Shown here: piece after piece, positions 6,671 through 14,644 of the stretch
How the letters are laid out: each line of letters starts with the position of its first letter
Position numbering within the stretch: position 1 is the stretch's first letter
Assembly: GCA_035647835.1 (NCBI GenBank)
Contig: DASRMS010000209.1
Coordinates: 1 to 16,065, forward strand
Origin: UBA9865 sp035647835
GTDB taxonomy: Bacteria; Bacillota; Dethiobacteria; Dethiobacterales; Dethiobacteraceae
DNA length: 16,065 nt
Direction: 5' to 3'
Made by a program: the position numbers and the translations under genes
The notes under the pieces: generated by a model
The model's database searches: none
The model's input: only the letters and a program-made list of their open reading frames with translations
What the model was told of the DNA's origin: nothing

Positions 6671-7903
6671 TTAATACTTACCGTATTTTTCTACAGCCTC
6701 ATAAACGGCAGCTACGTTTTCCATTGGTGTGTTGCGCGGCAAGTTGCCTACGTTAGGACCAACGATATAACCGCCACCCGGCATCATGTCACCCAAGAGG
6801 GCCTTAATGTACTCATCAATTTTAGCGGGAGTGCCACTAATAATGACGCCGACATCAATACCGCCCTGAATAACGGTATGACCTTGTAGTACCTTTTTCG
6901 CGACACGAACATCTGTTTTTTCAAACATCGCACCGCCCCAGCCAACTGGTAATTCTAAGAAGGTCTCCAGATGGGGGTCATGCCAGCCTTCGCAGAATAA
7001 GCGGGATTTTTTCCCATTCTCAGCTAACCGCAGGATGAATTCCTTTAGTGTTGGCCAATAGAATTCATTATACAGCTTCGGAGAGAGATACTCATTCAAG
7101 TGCAAGGGGAACATGATAGTCTCCGCATACACATTCTGCATACACATCTTAAATAAAACTTCTAAGATTGATTGAGTTGCGGCTTTTACTTTATCTGGGT
7201 ATTTACGGATATCAAGTACGACATTAGGCAGATCACGTAAATGGTCACCGATATAGTCTAGGGGAGCAAAAGCAAAACCAAAGCCACCGCCTTGTGGAAA
7301 ACCTAATTCCGCCAGAGCTTGCCCAGTTTTCATCATTTCAAAACCCTGTTGAGTTTTTACTATCCCTAAACGAGCCATGGCTGCCAAAGCAGTCGGTGAA
7401 CTCATATCTTTTAAGTTGCCGCTGATGCGGGGCAGAATCGTCTCAAAAGCAAACTTCTGCGGATCAGCGATTAAAGCATCGTACTCTTCCGGTTCCATAT
7501 TTTTGCCACCGATAAACTGCTGGCTGCTGTCCTCGTCAAGCTGCCTGCCCGGAAAACGAGCGAACTTCATGTCCAGTACATCATTCATAGGACCATTAAG
7601 CATAAAAATGCTATTGGCCAAATCCGGAAAATCAACAAAGGCTACCGACAGTGATAGGTTATCTAACCCACCAACGCCGCCTTGGGGACTATCCGCAGGG
7701 AAGTCTGTGTTCCATTTTATAATGGCTTGGCGGTTTTTATCAAAATCAAAGTTGTATTCATAACTGGAGATGCCGGCATATTCAGCAATAATGTCGCCGC
7801 CCAAACCTCCAAACGGTACGCGATCAGGTTCTTTTAAATCATTAACCGCTTTCATTCTTGCTGCACGTTCTTGTGCTAATTTTTGCATTTCAGGACTAAC
7901 CAT
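6671..7903 (-). CDS. URO-D-fold corrinoid methyltransferase, FCEGWHD class
   Basis: 410 residues; start MVSPEMQKLAQERAAR, site AAGGAGG overlapping the CP stop 12 bases upstream. Blocks: DRVPFGGLGGDI, NGPMNDVL (103-110), RFPGRQLDEDSS, IGDHLRDLPNVVLD (218-231), HLNEYLSPKLYNEFYWPTL, Cys304 in FCEGWHDPH, FEKTD (327-331). It is the only complete copy in which the Cys of GHTC is replaced (GHTVIQGG, Val344), so this Cys is not essential to the family; if it contributes to a metal site elsewhere, this copy must differ. The segment before the HLNEYLSP block (CMQNVYAETIMFPL) lacks the GKAxGA loop of its relatives, giving the two-residue shorter length, a trait shared with the copy at 3123. Predicted to methylate the CP encoded at 7916-8539 or any of its near-identical copies. 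Confidence 0.91.
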   Translation of the reverse strand: MVSPEMQKLAQERAARMKAVNDLKEPDRVPFGGLGGDIIAEYAGISSYEYNFDFDKNRQAIIKWNTDFPADSPQGGVGGLDNLSLSVAFVDFPDLANSIFMLNGPMNDVLDMKFARFPGRQLDEDSSQQFIGGKNMEPEEYDALIADPQKFAFETILPRISGNLKDMSSPTALAAMARLGIVKTQQGFEMMKTGQALAELGFPQGGGFGFAFAPLDYIGDHLRDLPNVVLDIRKYPDKVKAATQSILEVLFKMCMQNVYAETIMFPLHLNEYLSPKLYNEFYWPTLKEFILRLAENGKKSRLFCEGWHDPHLETFLELPVGWGGAMFEKTDVRVAKKVLQGHTVIQGGIDVGVIISGTPAKIDEYIKALLGDMMPGGGYIVGPNVGNLPRNTPMENVAAVYEAVEKYGKY

Positions 7904-7915
7904 TATTTTCCCTCC

Positions 7916-8539
7916 TTACGCTAGTAATTCTTTACTTAAACGAACACCACGAGCGGCATCGTCTGCCCAAGCATCAGCGCCCACATGTTCCATCACAGCT
8001 TCGCTGACACGGCCACCACCGATAATAATCTTAATGCCATCGCGCAGGCCTGCTTCTTTAATCACTTCTACAGTCTGTTTCATGGAATCCACACCGAGGG
8101 TAATCAAGCAGCACATGCCGACGATGTCCGGCTGATGCTCTTTGATAGCTTCCACAAACTTTTCATGCGGTACATCAATGCCGATATCAATTACATTGAT
8201 GCCAGAAGCTTCTGCCATTACTTTAAAGATGTCCTTACCAATGTTGTGCACGTCACCTTGTACTGTACCTAAAACCATCGTACCAATACTGCTGACGTCG
8301 CCCTGCTGGAGCTGCGGTAGGGTAAACGCCATAATCTGGTTAAAAATGTCGCCGGCAGCAATTAGCTCTGATAAGAAATACTCACCAGCTTCAAATAGCC
8401 TGCCTACCTCTTCCATGGCTTCTTTACAGGTTTCCAAAACCGCTACTGCGCCGCCATCGGTCTCAACTAGTTCTTTAGCAATCCTTACTGCCTCTTGCTC
8501 GTCCATGTCGACGAAACTTTTCAACAATTCTTCTCGCAT
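7916..8539 (-). CDS. corrinoid protein (methyl carrier), B12-binding
   Basis: 207 residues, start MREELLKSFVDMDEQEAVRI at ATG 8537-8539. A TTG codon five codons upstream is in frame but belongs to the ribosome binding site GGAGGTGA. Same motifs as the other copies: His98 in DVHNIG, MCCLIT, IIIGGGRVSE. Distinguishing residues: Asn115 (GINVIDIG, where most have Lys) and a C-terminal Ala (KELLA) shared only with the CP at 9931. The last 200 bases and the linker to the MT are almost identical to those of the unit at 9919-10120, pointing to recent duplication or gene conversion. Confidence 0.92.
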   Translation of the reverse strand: MREELLKSFVDMDEQEAVRIAKELVETDGGAVAVLETCKEAMEEVGRLFEAGEYFLSELIAAGDIFNQIMAFTLPQLQQGDVSSIGTMVLGTVQGDVHNIGKDIFKVMAEASGINVIDIGIDVPHEKFVEAIKEHQPDIVGMCCLITLGVDSMKQTVEVIKEAGLRDGIKIIIGGGRVSEAVMEHVGADAWADDAARGVRLSKELLA

Positions 8540-8544
8540 GCGTG

Positions 8545-8552
8545 TCACCTCC
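8545..8552 (-). promoter_or_regulatory. ribosome binding site of CP 7916-8539
   Basis: GGAGGTGA on the minus strand, five bases before ATG 8537-8539. An in-frame TTG (8552-8554) overlaps it, which rules that codon out. Confidence 0.75.
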
Positions 8553-8637
8553 AAGTTTTTTTAATCTGAATAGCATTACAATGTTATGTCTCAAAGAAGG
8601 GTTATATTACACCCATTGACGCTGAATAACCGGCCAT

Positions 8638-8662
8638 GCTGACAGGGACTTCCCCTGTCAGC
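8638..8662 (-). repeat. hairpin of the CTGACAGGGG type after MT stop
   Basis: GCTGACAGGG (8638-8647) pairs with CCCTGTCAGC (8653-8662), loop of five bases, 17 bases after the stop of MT 8680-9918. No U-run on the minus strand (CATGGCCGG follows). Confidence 0.78.
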
Positions 8663-8679
8663 TGCCAGTTAAAGACAAT

Positions 8680-9918
8680 TTAATACTTACCGTATTTTTC
8701 TACAGCCTCATAGACTGCTTGAATGTTCTCAATTGGTGTGTTGCGCGGCAAGTTGCCGACATCGGCGCCGAGAATAAAGCCGCCGCCTGGCATCATGTCG
8801 CCTAAGAGCCTCTTAACAAACTCATCAATTTTAGCCGGCGTACCGCTAATAATCACGCCTGTTTCCAGACCGCCTGAAATACAGGTATGACCCTGCAGCA
8901 TTTTTTTCGCTTTACGCACATCTGTCTTTTCAAAGGCAGCTGTTCCCCAACCGGCAGGTAGTTCTAAGAAAGTATCCAGATGTGGATCATGCCAGCCTTC
9001 ACAGAATAACCGGGATTTCATTCCTTCTTCACCTAAACGTAAGATGTAATCTTTTAGCGTCGGCCAATAGAATTCTCTGTACAGTTTTGGCGAGAGATAC
9101 TCATTCAAATGCAGCGGGAAACCGGCAGTTTTGGCACCTACAGCTTTGCCCTGCATCGTGAATTTAAATAATACTTCTAAAATGGCTTCAGCTGCCGCTT
9201 TTACTTTGTCGGGGCACTTGCGGATATCAAGCACAACGTTAGGTAGATCACGTAAATGGTCCCCAATATAATCTAGAGGCGCAAAAGCGAAGGTTGAACC
9301 GCCACCCTGCGGATAACCTAATTCCGCTAAAGCCGCACCAGTCTTTCTCATTTCAGCAGCCTGTTGAGCTTTGACTATTCCTAAACGGGCCATGGCTGCT
9401 AAAGAAGCAGGAGAGCCTAGCTCCGCTAAATTGCCGGCGATCCGAGGTAGAATTGTCTCGTAGCTGAACTTTACCGGATCGGCTATTAAAGCGTCATACT
9501 CATCTGCGGACATATTGCTGCCCCCAATAAACTGTCGGCTGCTGTATTCATTCAGCTGCCGGCCCGGAAAACGAGCGAACTTCATGTTGAGGGCATCATT
9601 CATGGGGCCGTTAACCATGAAGAATTGATTAGCTAAGTCAGGAAAGTCCACAAAGGATACTGACATGGCAAGATTGTCTAAACCACCAATGCCGCCTGTG
9701 GGATTATCAGCTGGGAAATCTTTAAGCCATTTAATAGCCGCCTGACGGTTTTTATCGAAATCAAATTCATATTCATAAGCGCTAATTCCGGCATAAGCAG
9801 CTATCACATCGCCGCCTAACCCTCCAAACGGTACACGATCAGGCTCTTTTAAATCAAGAGCTGCTTGCATTCTAGCTGCACGTTCTTGTGCTAATTTTTG
9901 CATTTCAGGACTAACCAT
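8680..9918 (-). CDS. URO-D-fold corrinoid methyltransferase, FCEGWHD class
   Basis: 412 residues; start MVSPEMQKLAQERAAR behind AAGGAGG at the CP stop. Blocks: DRVPFGGLGGDV, NGPMNDAL (103-110), RFPGRQLNEYSS, IGDHLRDLPNVVLD (218-231), Cys306 in FCEGWHDPH, FEKTD (329-333), GHTC (343-346). Residues about 101-207 match the copy at 10676 except Asn/Asp123, while the first 100 and last 200 residues differ more; DNA positions 9344-9435 are identical to 11343-11434, a gene-conversion patch. It shares with that copy LETGVIIS after GHTCISGG, where the others have IDVG or similar, so these two form a sub-pair that may use related substrates. Cys235 replaces the Tyr of RKYPDK. Predicted cytoplasmic methyl transfer to the CP of its unit; substrate unknown. 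Confidence 0.92.
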   Translation of the reverse strand: MVSPEMQKLAQERAARMQAALDLKEPDRVPFGGLGGDVIAAYAGISAYEYEFDFDKNRQAAIKWLKDFPADNPTGGIGGLDNLAMSVSFVDFPDLANQFFMVNGPMNDALNMKFARFPGRQLNEYSSRQFIGGSNMSADEYDALIADPVKFSYETILPRIAGNLAELGSPASLAAMARLGIVKAQQAAEMRKTGAALAELGYPQGGGSTFAFAPLDYIGDHLRDLPNVVLDIRKCPDKVKAAAEAILEVLFKFTMQGKAVGAKTAGFPLHLNEYLSPKLYREFYWPTLKDYILRLGEEGMKSRLFCEGWHDPHLDTFLELPAGWGTAAFEKTDVRKAKKMLQGHTCISGGLETGVIISGTPAKIDEFVKRLLGDMMPGGGFILGADVGNLPRNTPIENIQAVYEAVEKYGKY

Positions 9919-9930
9919 TATTTTCCCTCC

Positions 9931-10554
9931 TTACGCTAGTAATTCTTTACTTAAACGAACACCACGAGCGGCATCGTCTGCCCAAGCATCAGCACCGACA
10001 TGTTCCATCACAGCTTCGCTGACACGGCCACCACCAATAATAATCTTAATGCCGTCGCGTAGGCCTGCTTCTTTAATCACTTCTACAGTCTGTTTCATGG
10101 AATCTACACCCAGGGTAATTAAGCAGCACATGCCGACGATATCCGGCTGATGCTCTTTGATCGCTTCCACAAACTTTTCATGCGGTACATCTATACCAAT
10201 GTCAATTACCTTGATGCCAGAAGCCTCTGCCATTACTTTAAAGATGTCCTTACCAATGTTGTGCACGTCACCTTGCACTGTACCTAAGACCATCGTACCA
10301 ATACTGCTGACATCGCCCTGCTGGAGCTTGGGTAGGGTAAACGCCATAATCTGGTTAAAAATGTCACCGGCGGCAATTAATTCTGATAAGAAATACTCAC
10401 CAGCTTCAAAAAGCCTGCCAACCTCTTCCATTGCTTCTTTACAGGTTTCCAAAACCGCTACTGGACCGCCATCGGTCTCAACCAATGCTTTGGCAATCCT
10501 TACTGCCTCTAGCTCTTCCATGTCCACAAAACTCTTTAGTAATTCTTTACGCAT
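9931..10554 (-). CDS. corrinoid protein (methyl carrier), B12-binding
   Basis: 207 residues, start MRKELLKSFVDMEELEAVRI at ATG 10552-10554. Another ATG lies 15 bases upstream (10567-10569) in frame, but the only good ribosome binding site, GGGAGG, lies between the two and can serve only the downstream ATG, seven bases away. DVHNIG 96-101, MCCLIT 142-147, GGG 174-176. Ala23 (KALVETDGG) replaces the usual Glu. It ends KELLA like the copy at 7916. Stop to MT start: 12 bases. Confidence 0.92.
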   Translation of the reverse strand: MRKELLKSFVDMEELEAVRIAKALVETDGGPVAVLETCKEAMEEVGRLFEAGEYFLSELIAAGDIFNQIMAFTLPKLQQGDVSSIGTMVLGTVQGDVHNIGKDIFKVMAEASGIKVIDIGIDVPHEKFVEAIKEHQPDIVGMCCLITLGVDSMKQTVEVIKEAGLRDGIKIIIGGGRVSEAVMEHVGADAWADDAARGVRLSKELLA

Positions 10555-10561
10555 ACTTTTT

Positions 10562-10567
10562 CCTCCC
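10562..10567 (-). promoter_or_regulatory. ribosome binding site of CP 9931-10554
   Basis: GGGAGG on the minus strand, seven bases before ATG 10552-10554 and directly behind the unused ATG 10567-10569. It decides the start. Confidence 0.75.
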
Positions 10568-10631
10568 ATTTTTCGATTTGTGTTGATTTACAGCACACTT
10601 GGATAATACTTTTTACGCTGACACTGACGAT

Positions 10632-10658
10632 GCTGGCAGGGGTTAACCCCCAGCCAGC
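10632..10658 (-). repeat. GC-rich hairpin after MT stop
   Basis: GCTGGCAGGGG (10632-10642) pairs with CCCCAGCCAGC (10648-10658) with one mismatch; loop TTAAC. It lies 17 bases after the stop of MT 10676-11917. Same position as the CTGACAGGGG hairpins but with different stem bases and pairing kept. No U-run. Confidence 0.72.
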
Positions 10659-10675
10659 CGCCAGTAAAGTACTAA

Positions 10676-11917
10676 TTAATATTTACCGTATTTTTCTACA
10701 GCTTCATAGACGGCAGCGACGTTTTCAATTGGTGTGTTGCGTGGTAAGTTGCCCACATCGGCGCCTAGAATAAAGCCGCCGCCTGGCATCATGTCGCCTA
10801 AGAGCCTCTTCACATACTCATCAATCTTGGCCGGTGTGCCGCTAATGATTACTCCTGTTTCCAGACCGCCCGAGATACAGGTATGACCATGCAGTACTTT
10901 TTTCGCGACACGTACATCTGTTTTTTCAAAGGCTGCAGTGCCCCAGCCAACGGGTAATTCTAAAAATGTATCTAGATGCGGATCATGCCAGCCTTCACAG
11001 AATAGCCTTGATTTCATGCCCTCGTCGGCTAAACGCAAGATATAATCTTTTAAGGTCGGCCAATAGAATTCCCGATACAATTTTGGCGAGAGATACTCAT
11101 TCAAGTGCAAGGGGAACATCGCAGTAGTTGCGCCAACAGCTTTACCTTGCAGGGAAAAACTGAGCAATACTTCTAAAATGGCTTCAGTTGCTGCTTTTAC
11201 TTTATCGGGGTATTTACGAATATCAAGCACAACGTTAGGCAGATCACGCAAATGGTCACCAATATAATCTAGTGGTGCAAAAGCAAATGTCATGCCGCCA
11301 CCACCCTGCGGATAACCTAATTCCGCTAAAGCTGCCCCTGTTTTTCTCATTTCAGCAGCCTGTTGAGCTTTGACTATTCCTAAACGGGCCATGGCTGCTA
11401 AAGAAGCAGGAGAGCCTAGCTCCGCTAAATTGCCAGCGATCCGAGGTAGGATTGTCTCATAACTGAACTTTACTGGATCGGCGATTAACGCATCATACTC
11501 GTCTGCGGACATATTACTGCCGCCGATAAACTGACGGCTGCTGTATTCATCCAGTTGCCGGCCCGGAAAACGGGCGAACTTCATGTTGAGGGCATCATTC
11601 ATCGGGCCATTAACCATGAAAAACTGATTAGCTAAATCGGGGAAATCTACAAAGGCAACAGACATAGTCAGGTTATCTAGACCACCAAGGCCCCCCGTAG
11701 GGCTGTCAGCTGGGAAATCTTTAAGCCATTTAAGTGCCGCCTGACGATTCTTCTCTAAATCAAATTCGTACTCGTAAGCACTAATGCCGGCATAACCAGC
11801 GATCACATCGCCGCCTAAACCTCCAAAGGGTACACGATCTGGCTCTTTTAAATTAAGAGCTGCCTGCATTCTAGCCGCACGTTCTTTTGCTAATTGTTGC
11901 ATTTCTGGACTAACCAC
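10676..11917 (-). CDS. URO-D-fold corrinoid methyltransferase, FCEGWHD class, GTG start
   Basis: 413 residues from GTG 11915-11917, giving MVSPEMQQLAKERAAR as in the paralogues. An in-frame GTG three codons upstream lies inside the ribosome binding site AGAGGTGA, which is five bases before the chosen start. It is the only MT here without an ATG start, which may lower its translation. Blocks: DRVPFGGLGGDV, NGPMNDAL, RFPGRQLDEYSS, IGDHLRDLPNVVLD, Cys307 in FCEGWHDPH, FEKTD, GHTCISGGLETG. It has one extra Gly in the loop PQGGGGMTFAFAPLDY. Closest to the copy at 8680 (one difference through residues about 101-207) and sharing LETG with it. Predicted to methylate the CP at 11930-12553; substrate unknown. 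Confidence 0.92.
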   Translation of the reverse strand: MVSPEMQQLAKERAARMQAALNLKEPDRVPFGGLGGDVIAGYAGISAYEYEFDLEKNRQAALKWLKDFPADSPTGGLGGLDNLTMSVAFVDFPDLANQFFMVNGPMNDALNMKFARFPGRQLDEYSSRQFIGGSNMSADEYDALIADPVKFSYETILPRIAGNLAELGSPASLAAMARLGIVKAQQAAEMRKTGAALAELGYPQGGGGMTFAFAPLDYIGDHLRDLPNVVLDIRKYPDKVKAATEAILEVLLSFSLQGKAVGATTAMFPLHLNEYLSPKLYREFYWPTLKDYILRLADEGMKSRLFCEGWHDPHLDTFLELPVGWGTAAFEKTDVRVAKKVLHGHTCISGGLETGVIISGTPAKIDEYVKRLLGDMMPGGGFILGADVGNLPRNTPIENVAAVYEAVEKYGKY

Positions 11918-11922
11918 TAATA

Positions 11923-11930
11923 TCACCTCT
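11923..11930 (-). promoter_or_regulatory. ribosome binding site of MT 10676-11917
   Basis: AGAGGTGA on the minus strand, five bases before GTG 11915-11917 and touching the CP stop (11930-11932). It decides between two in-frame GTG codons. Confidence 0.7.
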
Positions 11931-12553
11931 TATCCTAATAATTCTTTACTTAAACGAACACCACGTGCAGCGTCATCTGCCCAGGCATCAGCGCCCACAT
12001 GCTCCATCACAGCTTCGCTGACACGGCCGCCGCCGATAATAATTTTAATGCCGTCGCGTAAACCGGCTTCTTTAATCACTTCCACTGTCTGTTTCATAGA
12101 ATCCACACCCAAGGTAATTAAGCAGCACATCCCAACGATGTCGGGCTGATGCTCCTTGATAGCTTCCACGAACTTCTCATGCGGCACATCAATTCCAATA
12201 TCAATTACCTTGATGCCTGAAGCTTCTGCCATTACTTTAAAAATGTCCTTGCCAATGTTGTGTACGTCGCCCTGCACGGTACCTAAGACCATGGTGCCAA
12301 TACTACTGACATCGCCCTGCTGAAGCTTCGGTAGGGTAAACGTCATAATCTGGTTAAAGATGTCACCAGCAGCAATTAATTCTGATAAGAAATACTCACC
12401 AGCTTCAAATAGCCTGCCAACCTCTTCCATAGCTGCTTTACAGGTTTCCAAAACGGCTACTGGGCCGCCATCGGTCTCAACCAATTCTTTGGCAATCCTT
12501 ACTGCTTCTAGCTCCTCCATGTCCACGAAACTCTTTAATAATTGGTCACGCAT
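11930..12553 (-). CDS. corrinoid protein (methyl carrier), B12-binding
   Basis: 207 residues, start MRDQLLKSFVDMEELEAVRI, ATG 12551-12553 behind GGAGGTG at nine bases. Helical cap 1-85, Rossmann domain from about 88, His98 in DVHNIG, then 41 residues to Cys143 (normally Ser of SxL) and 28 residues from Leu145 to the GG at 174. Differences from the consensus copy: Asp3-Gln4 at the start, Ala40 (CKAAMEEVG) and Thr71 (TFTLPKLQQ). Ends KELLG. Confidence 0.92.
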   Translation of the reverse strand: MRDQLLKSFVDMEELEAVRIAKELVETDGGPVAVLETCKAAMEEVGRLFEAGEYFLSELIAAGDIFNQIMTFTLPKLQQGDVSSIGTMVLGTVQGDVHNIGKDIFKVMAEASGIKVIDIGIDVPHEKFVEAIKEHQPDIVGMCCLITLGVDSMKQTVEVIKEAGLRDGIKIIIGGGRVSEAVMEHVGADAWADDAARGVRLSKELLG

Positions 12554-12591
12554 TACACTCTACACCTCCGTTTTTTATCTAGATCTGAAAA

Positions 12592-12603
12592 GGGAGTACT
12601 CCC
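12592..12603. repeat. short palindrome upstream of CP
   Basis: GGGAGTACTCCC is a perfect 12-base palindrome in the leader of CP 11930-12553, about 40 bases before its start. The leaders of CPs at 6327 and 14583 align here but lack the palindrome. It could be a small hairpin or an operator half-site pair; no further support. Confidence 0.3.
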
Positions 12604-12670
12604 CTCCGATATCTAAAACAGCCGTACCGCTTTAGATCCGAAAGATTGCCTTGCGCTGATGAAGATGGTG

Positions 12671-12708
12671 ATCTTGCCGACAGGATGTATCCACCCTGTC
12701 AGCAAGAT
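12671..12708 (-). repeat. hairpin after MT stop
   Basis: ATCTTGCCGACAGG (12671-12684) pairs with CCTGTCAGCAAGAT (12695-12708) over 14 positions, loop of ten bases. The single mismatch (12678/12701) is C-A in plus-strand RNA and G-U in minus-strand RNA. It begins seven bases after the stop of MT 12716-13948. No U-run. Confidence 0.75.
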
Positions 12709-12715
12709 ACTTACT

Positions 12716-13948
12716 TTAGTACTTACCGTACTTCTCCACAGCTTCGTAGACAGCCCGGATATTCTCAATGGGAGTTTCCCGTGGCATATTGCTGACATTG
12801 GGAGAAAGAATGAAACCTCCACCCGGCATCATTTCGCCCAAAAGTTCCTTAATGTACTCATCTAGCTTGGCAGGGTTACTACCAATAACCATGCCCGTAT
12901 CAATGCCACCCATAATGCAGGTATGTCCTTCTAGCATTTTTTTAGCTCTGCGGATATCAGTCTTTTCAAAGAAGCCGATACCCCAGCCGGCGGGTAAGTC
13001 TAAAATCGTCTCTAGGTGCGGATCATGACGACCCTCAAAGAAAACTCGTGATTTCATACCCTCCTCAAGCATACTTAAGATCCCTTGCTTGAGAGTCGGC
13101 CAGTAAAATTCCTGATAAAGCTTTGGTGATAGATACTCATTAAAATGCAAGGGGATAAAGGACATTTCTACCCCTGTTTTTTTGCCCTGCAAAACAAGTT
13201 TTAAAAGGGGTTCTAACAGTGCTTCAGTTGCAGCCTTAACTTTATCAGGACGTCTACGTAAATCCTTAATTAGATTAGGAATATCGCGCAGAAAATCGCC
13301 AATAAAATCTATGGGAGCTAAAAACATTGACATGCCTGAAAGGGGAAAACCTAATTCCATCAGCTCCCTCATAAACTTTTGCATGGCTGCTCCCTGCCGA
13401 GCCTTCTCTAAACCGAGTCTGGCCATGGTAGCCAAAGCTGCAGGTGACCCCAAATCTTCTAAATTCCTGGTAGTACGAGGTATCATCTTTTCATAACAAA
13501 ACTTTACGGGATCTGCAATCAATTCATCATACTCTTCCGGCTGCATATAATCAGTGCCGATAAATTGAGGACTACTGTTTTCGCCTAATTCTCTCCCGGG
13601 AAAACGACCGTACCTAACACCCAGGACATCATTAGTTGGACCATCTATATTAGAAACAAGCGAAGCTACATTAGGGAAATCTACAAATGCTAAGGACGAA
13701 ACAGTATTTGCTACACTAGTCATGGGAATCAACGGCTGGTCACTAGGAAAGTCTTTTAAATATTTAAGCGTGGCCTGGTGAGATTTTTCAAAGTCAAAAC
13801 AATATTCATAGCTGGTAATCCCTGCATAAGAGCCTACTACATCGCCGCCAAGACCTGTAAAAGGTACCCGATCAGGCTCTTTTAACTCAACAGCTGCGTT
13901 ATATCTTGCCGCACGTTCAGCTGCCAGCTTTTGTGGATCTGTCGTCAT
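12716..13948 (-). CDS. URO-D-fold corrinoid methyltransferase, FFEGRHD class
   Basis: 410 residues; start MTTDPQKLAAERAARYNAAV. Site GGGGGAG overlaps the CP stop 11 bases upstream. Blocks: DRVPFTGLGGDV (26-37), DGPTNDVLGVRYGRFPGREL (102-121), IGDFLRD (216-222, Phe219 where the Cys/Trp class has His), HFNEYLSPKLYQEFYWPTL, FFEGRHDPH (303-311), FEKTD (327-331), GHTCIMGG (341-348). It shares with the copy at 14645 the N-terminal MTT.PQKLAAERAAR, APxDFIGD, LIKDLRR, SMLEEGM/RMLQEGM and GMVI, so these two form a sub-pair. The NGPMN motif is changed to DGPTN, and the region 75-101 (MTSVANTVSSLAFVDFPNVA) is strongly diverged. An Arg in place of Trp in the HD loop could suit an acidic substrate; that is inference only. 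Confidence 0.91.
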   Translation of the reverse strand: MTTDPQKLAAERAARYNAAVELKEPDRVPFTGLGGDVVGSYAGITSYEYCFDFEKSHQATLKYLKDFPSDQPLIPMTSVANTVSSLAFVDFPNVASLVSNIDGPTNDVLGVRYGRFPGRELGENSSPQFIGTDYMQPEEYDELIADPVKFCYEKMIPRTTRNLEDLGSPAALATMARLGLEKARQGAAMQKFMRELMELGFPLSGMSMFLAPIDFIGDFLRDIPNLIKDLRRRPDKVKAATEALLEPLLKLVLQGKKTGVEMSFIPLHFNEYLSPKLYQEFYWPTLKQGILSMLEEGMKSRVFFEGRHDPHLETILDLPAGWGIGFFEKTDIRRAKKMLEGHTCIMGGIDTGMVIGSNPAKLDEYIKELLGEMMPGGGFILSPNVSNMPRETPIENIRAVYEAVEKYGKY

Positions 13949-14133
13949 GTTGTCTCCCCCTACCCTAGTAATTCTTTAGTTAAACGAACACCACGCGCAG
14001 CATCATCAGCCCAAGCATCAGCGCCCACATGCTCCATCACAGCTTCACTAACACGGCCGCCGCCGATAATAATCTTAATGCCGTCGCGCAGGCCAGCTTC
14101 TTTAATTACCTCTACTGTCTGCTTCATGGAATC
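13908..14133. repeat. 226-base direct repeat, copy 1 (partner 15840-16065)
   Basis: Covers the first codons of one MT, the intergenic linker and the last third of the CP. It matches 15840-16065 at an offset of 1932 with three differences (one in the MT start region, two in the CP end). Flanking MT sequence diverges quickly, so the homogeneous part ends just inside the MT gene. The repeat may extend beyond the window. Confidence 0.85.
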
Positions 14134-14583
14134 CACACCCAAAGTAATTAAACAGCACATCCCGACGACGTCCGGTTGATGCTCTTTGATCGCTTCCACG
14201 AATTTCTCATGCGGTACATCTATGCCAATGTCAATGACATGGACGCCGGAAGCTTCCGCCATTACTTTAAAGATGTCCTTACCAATATTGTGTACGTCAC
14301 CTTGAACAGTACCTAAGACCATGGTGCCAATACTACTGACATCGCCTTGCTGGAGCTTGGGTAGGGTAAACGCCATAATCTGGTTAAAAATGTCACCGGC
14401 AGCAATTAATTCTGATAAGAAATATTCACCGGCTTCAAACAGTCTGCCAACCTCTTCCATCGCCTCTTTGCAGGTCTCCAAAACCGCCACTGGGCCGCCA
14501 TCGGTCTCAACTAGTTCTTTGGCGATCCTTACCGCTTCTCGCTCGTCCATATCGACAAAACTCTTTAACAACTCTTTACGCAT
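13960..14583 (-). CDS. corrinoid protein (methyl carrier), B12-binding
   Basis: 207 residues, start MRKELLKSFVDMDEREAVRI, ATG 14581-14583 behind GGAGGTGA at nine bases. Motifs as in the family: His98 in DVHNIG, MCCLIT, GGG 174-176. Val114-His115 (ASGVHVIDIG) replace the usual Ile-Lys, and Thr202 (RLTKELLG) replaces Ser, the latter shared only with the cut CP at the right edge. Partner MT starts 11 bases downstream. The spacer before it (14584-14644) is the shortest, 61 bases, with only a weak GGG/CCC inverted repeat near 14625-14637. Confidence 0.92.
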   Translation of the reverse strand: MRKELLKSFVDMDEREAVRIAKELVETDGGPVAVLETCKEAMEEVGRLFEAGEYFLSELIAAGDIFNQIMAFTLPKLQQGDVSSIGTMVLGTVQGDVHNIGKDIFKVMAEASGVHVIDIGIDVPHEKFVEAIKEHQPDVVGMCCLITLGVDSMKQTVEVIKEAGLRDGIKIIIGGGRVSEAVMEHVGADAWADDAARGVRLTKELLG

Positions 14584-14644
14584 TTAAGAAATTCACCTCC
14601 GGTTTTTTTATCTATAGCCAATAAAGGGATTTAACCCATCAGTT

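Noticed and set aside
5930..10606. Long plus-strand open frames opposite the CP genes (for example 5930-6424, 8142-8564, 10157-10606), similar to each other
   Set aside because: They are antisense shadows. They resemble each other only because the CP genes are near-identical; they have no ribosome binding sites, and no plus-strand gene is supported anywhere in the window.
12613..12822. Minus-strand frame of 69 residues overlapping the end of MT 12716-13948
   Set aside because: It is a frame-shifted reading of the conserved MT C-terminus plus the hairpin spacer; no ribosome binding site or homology of its own.
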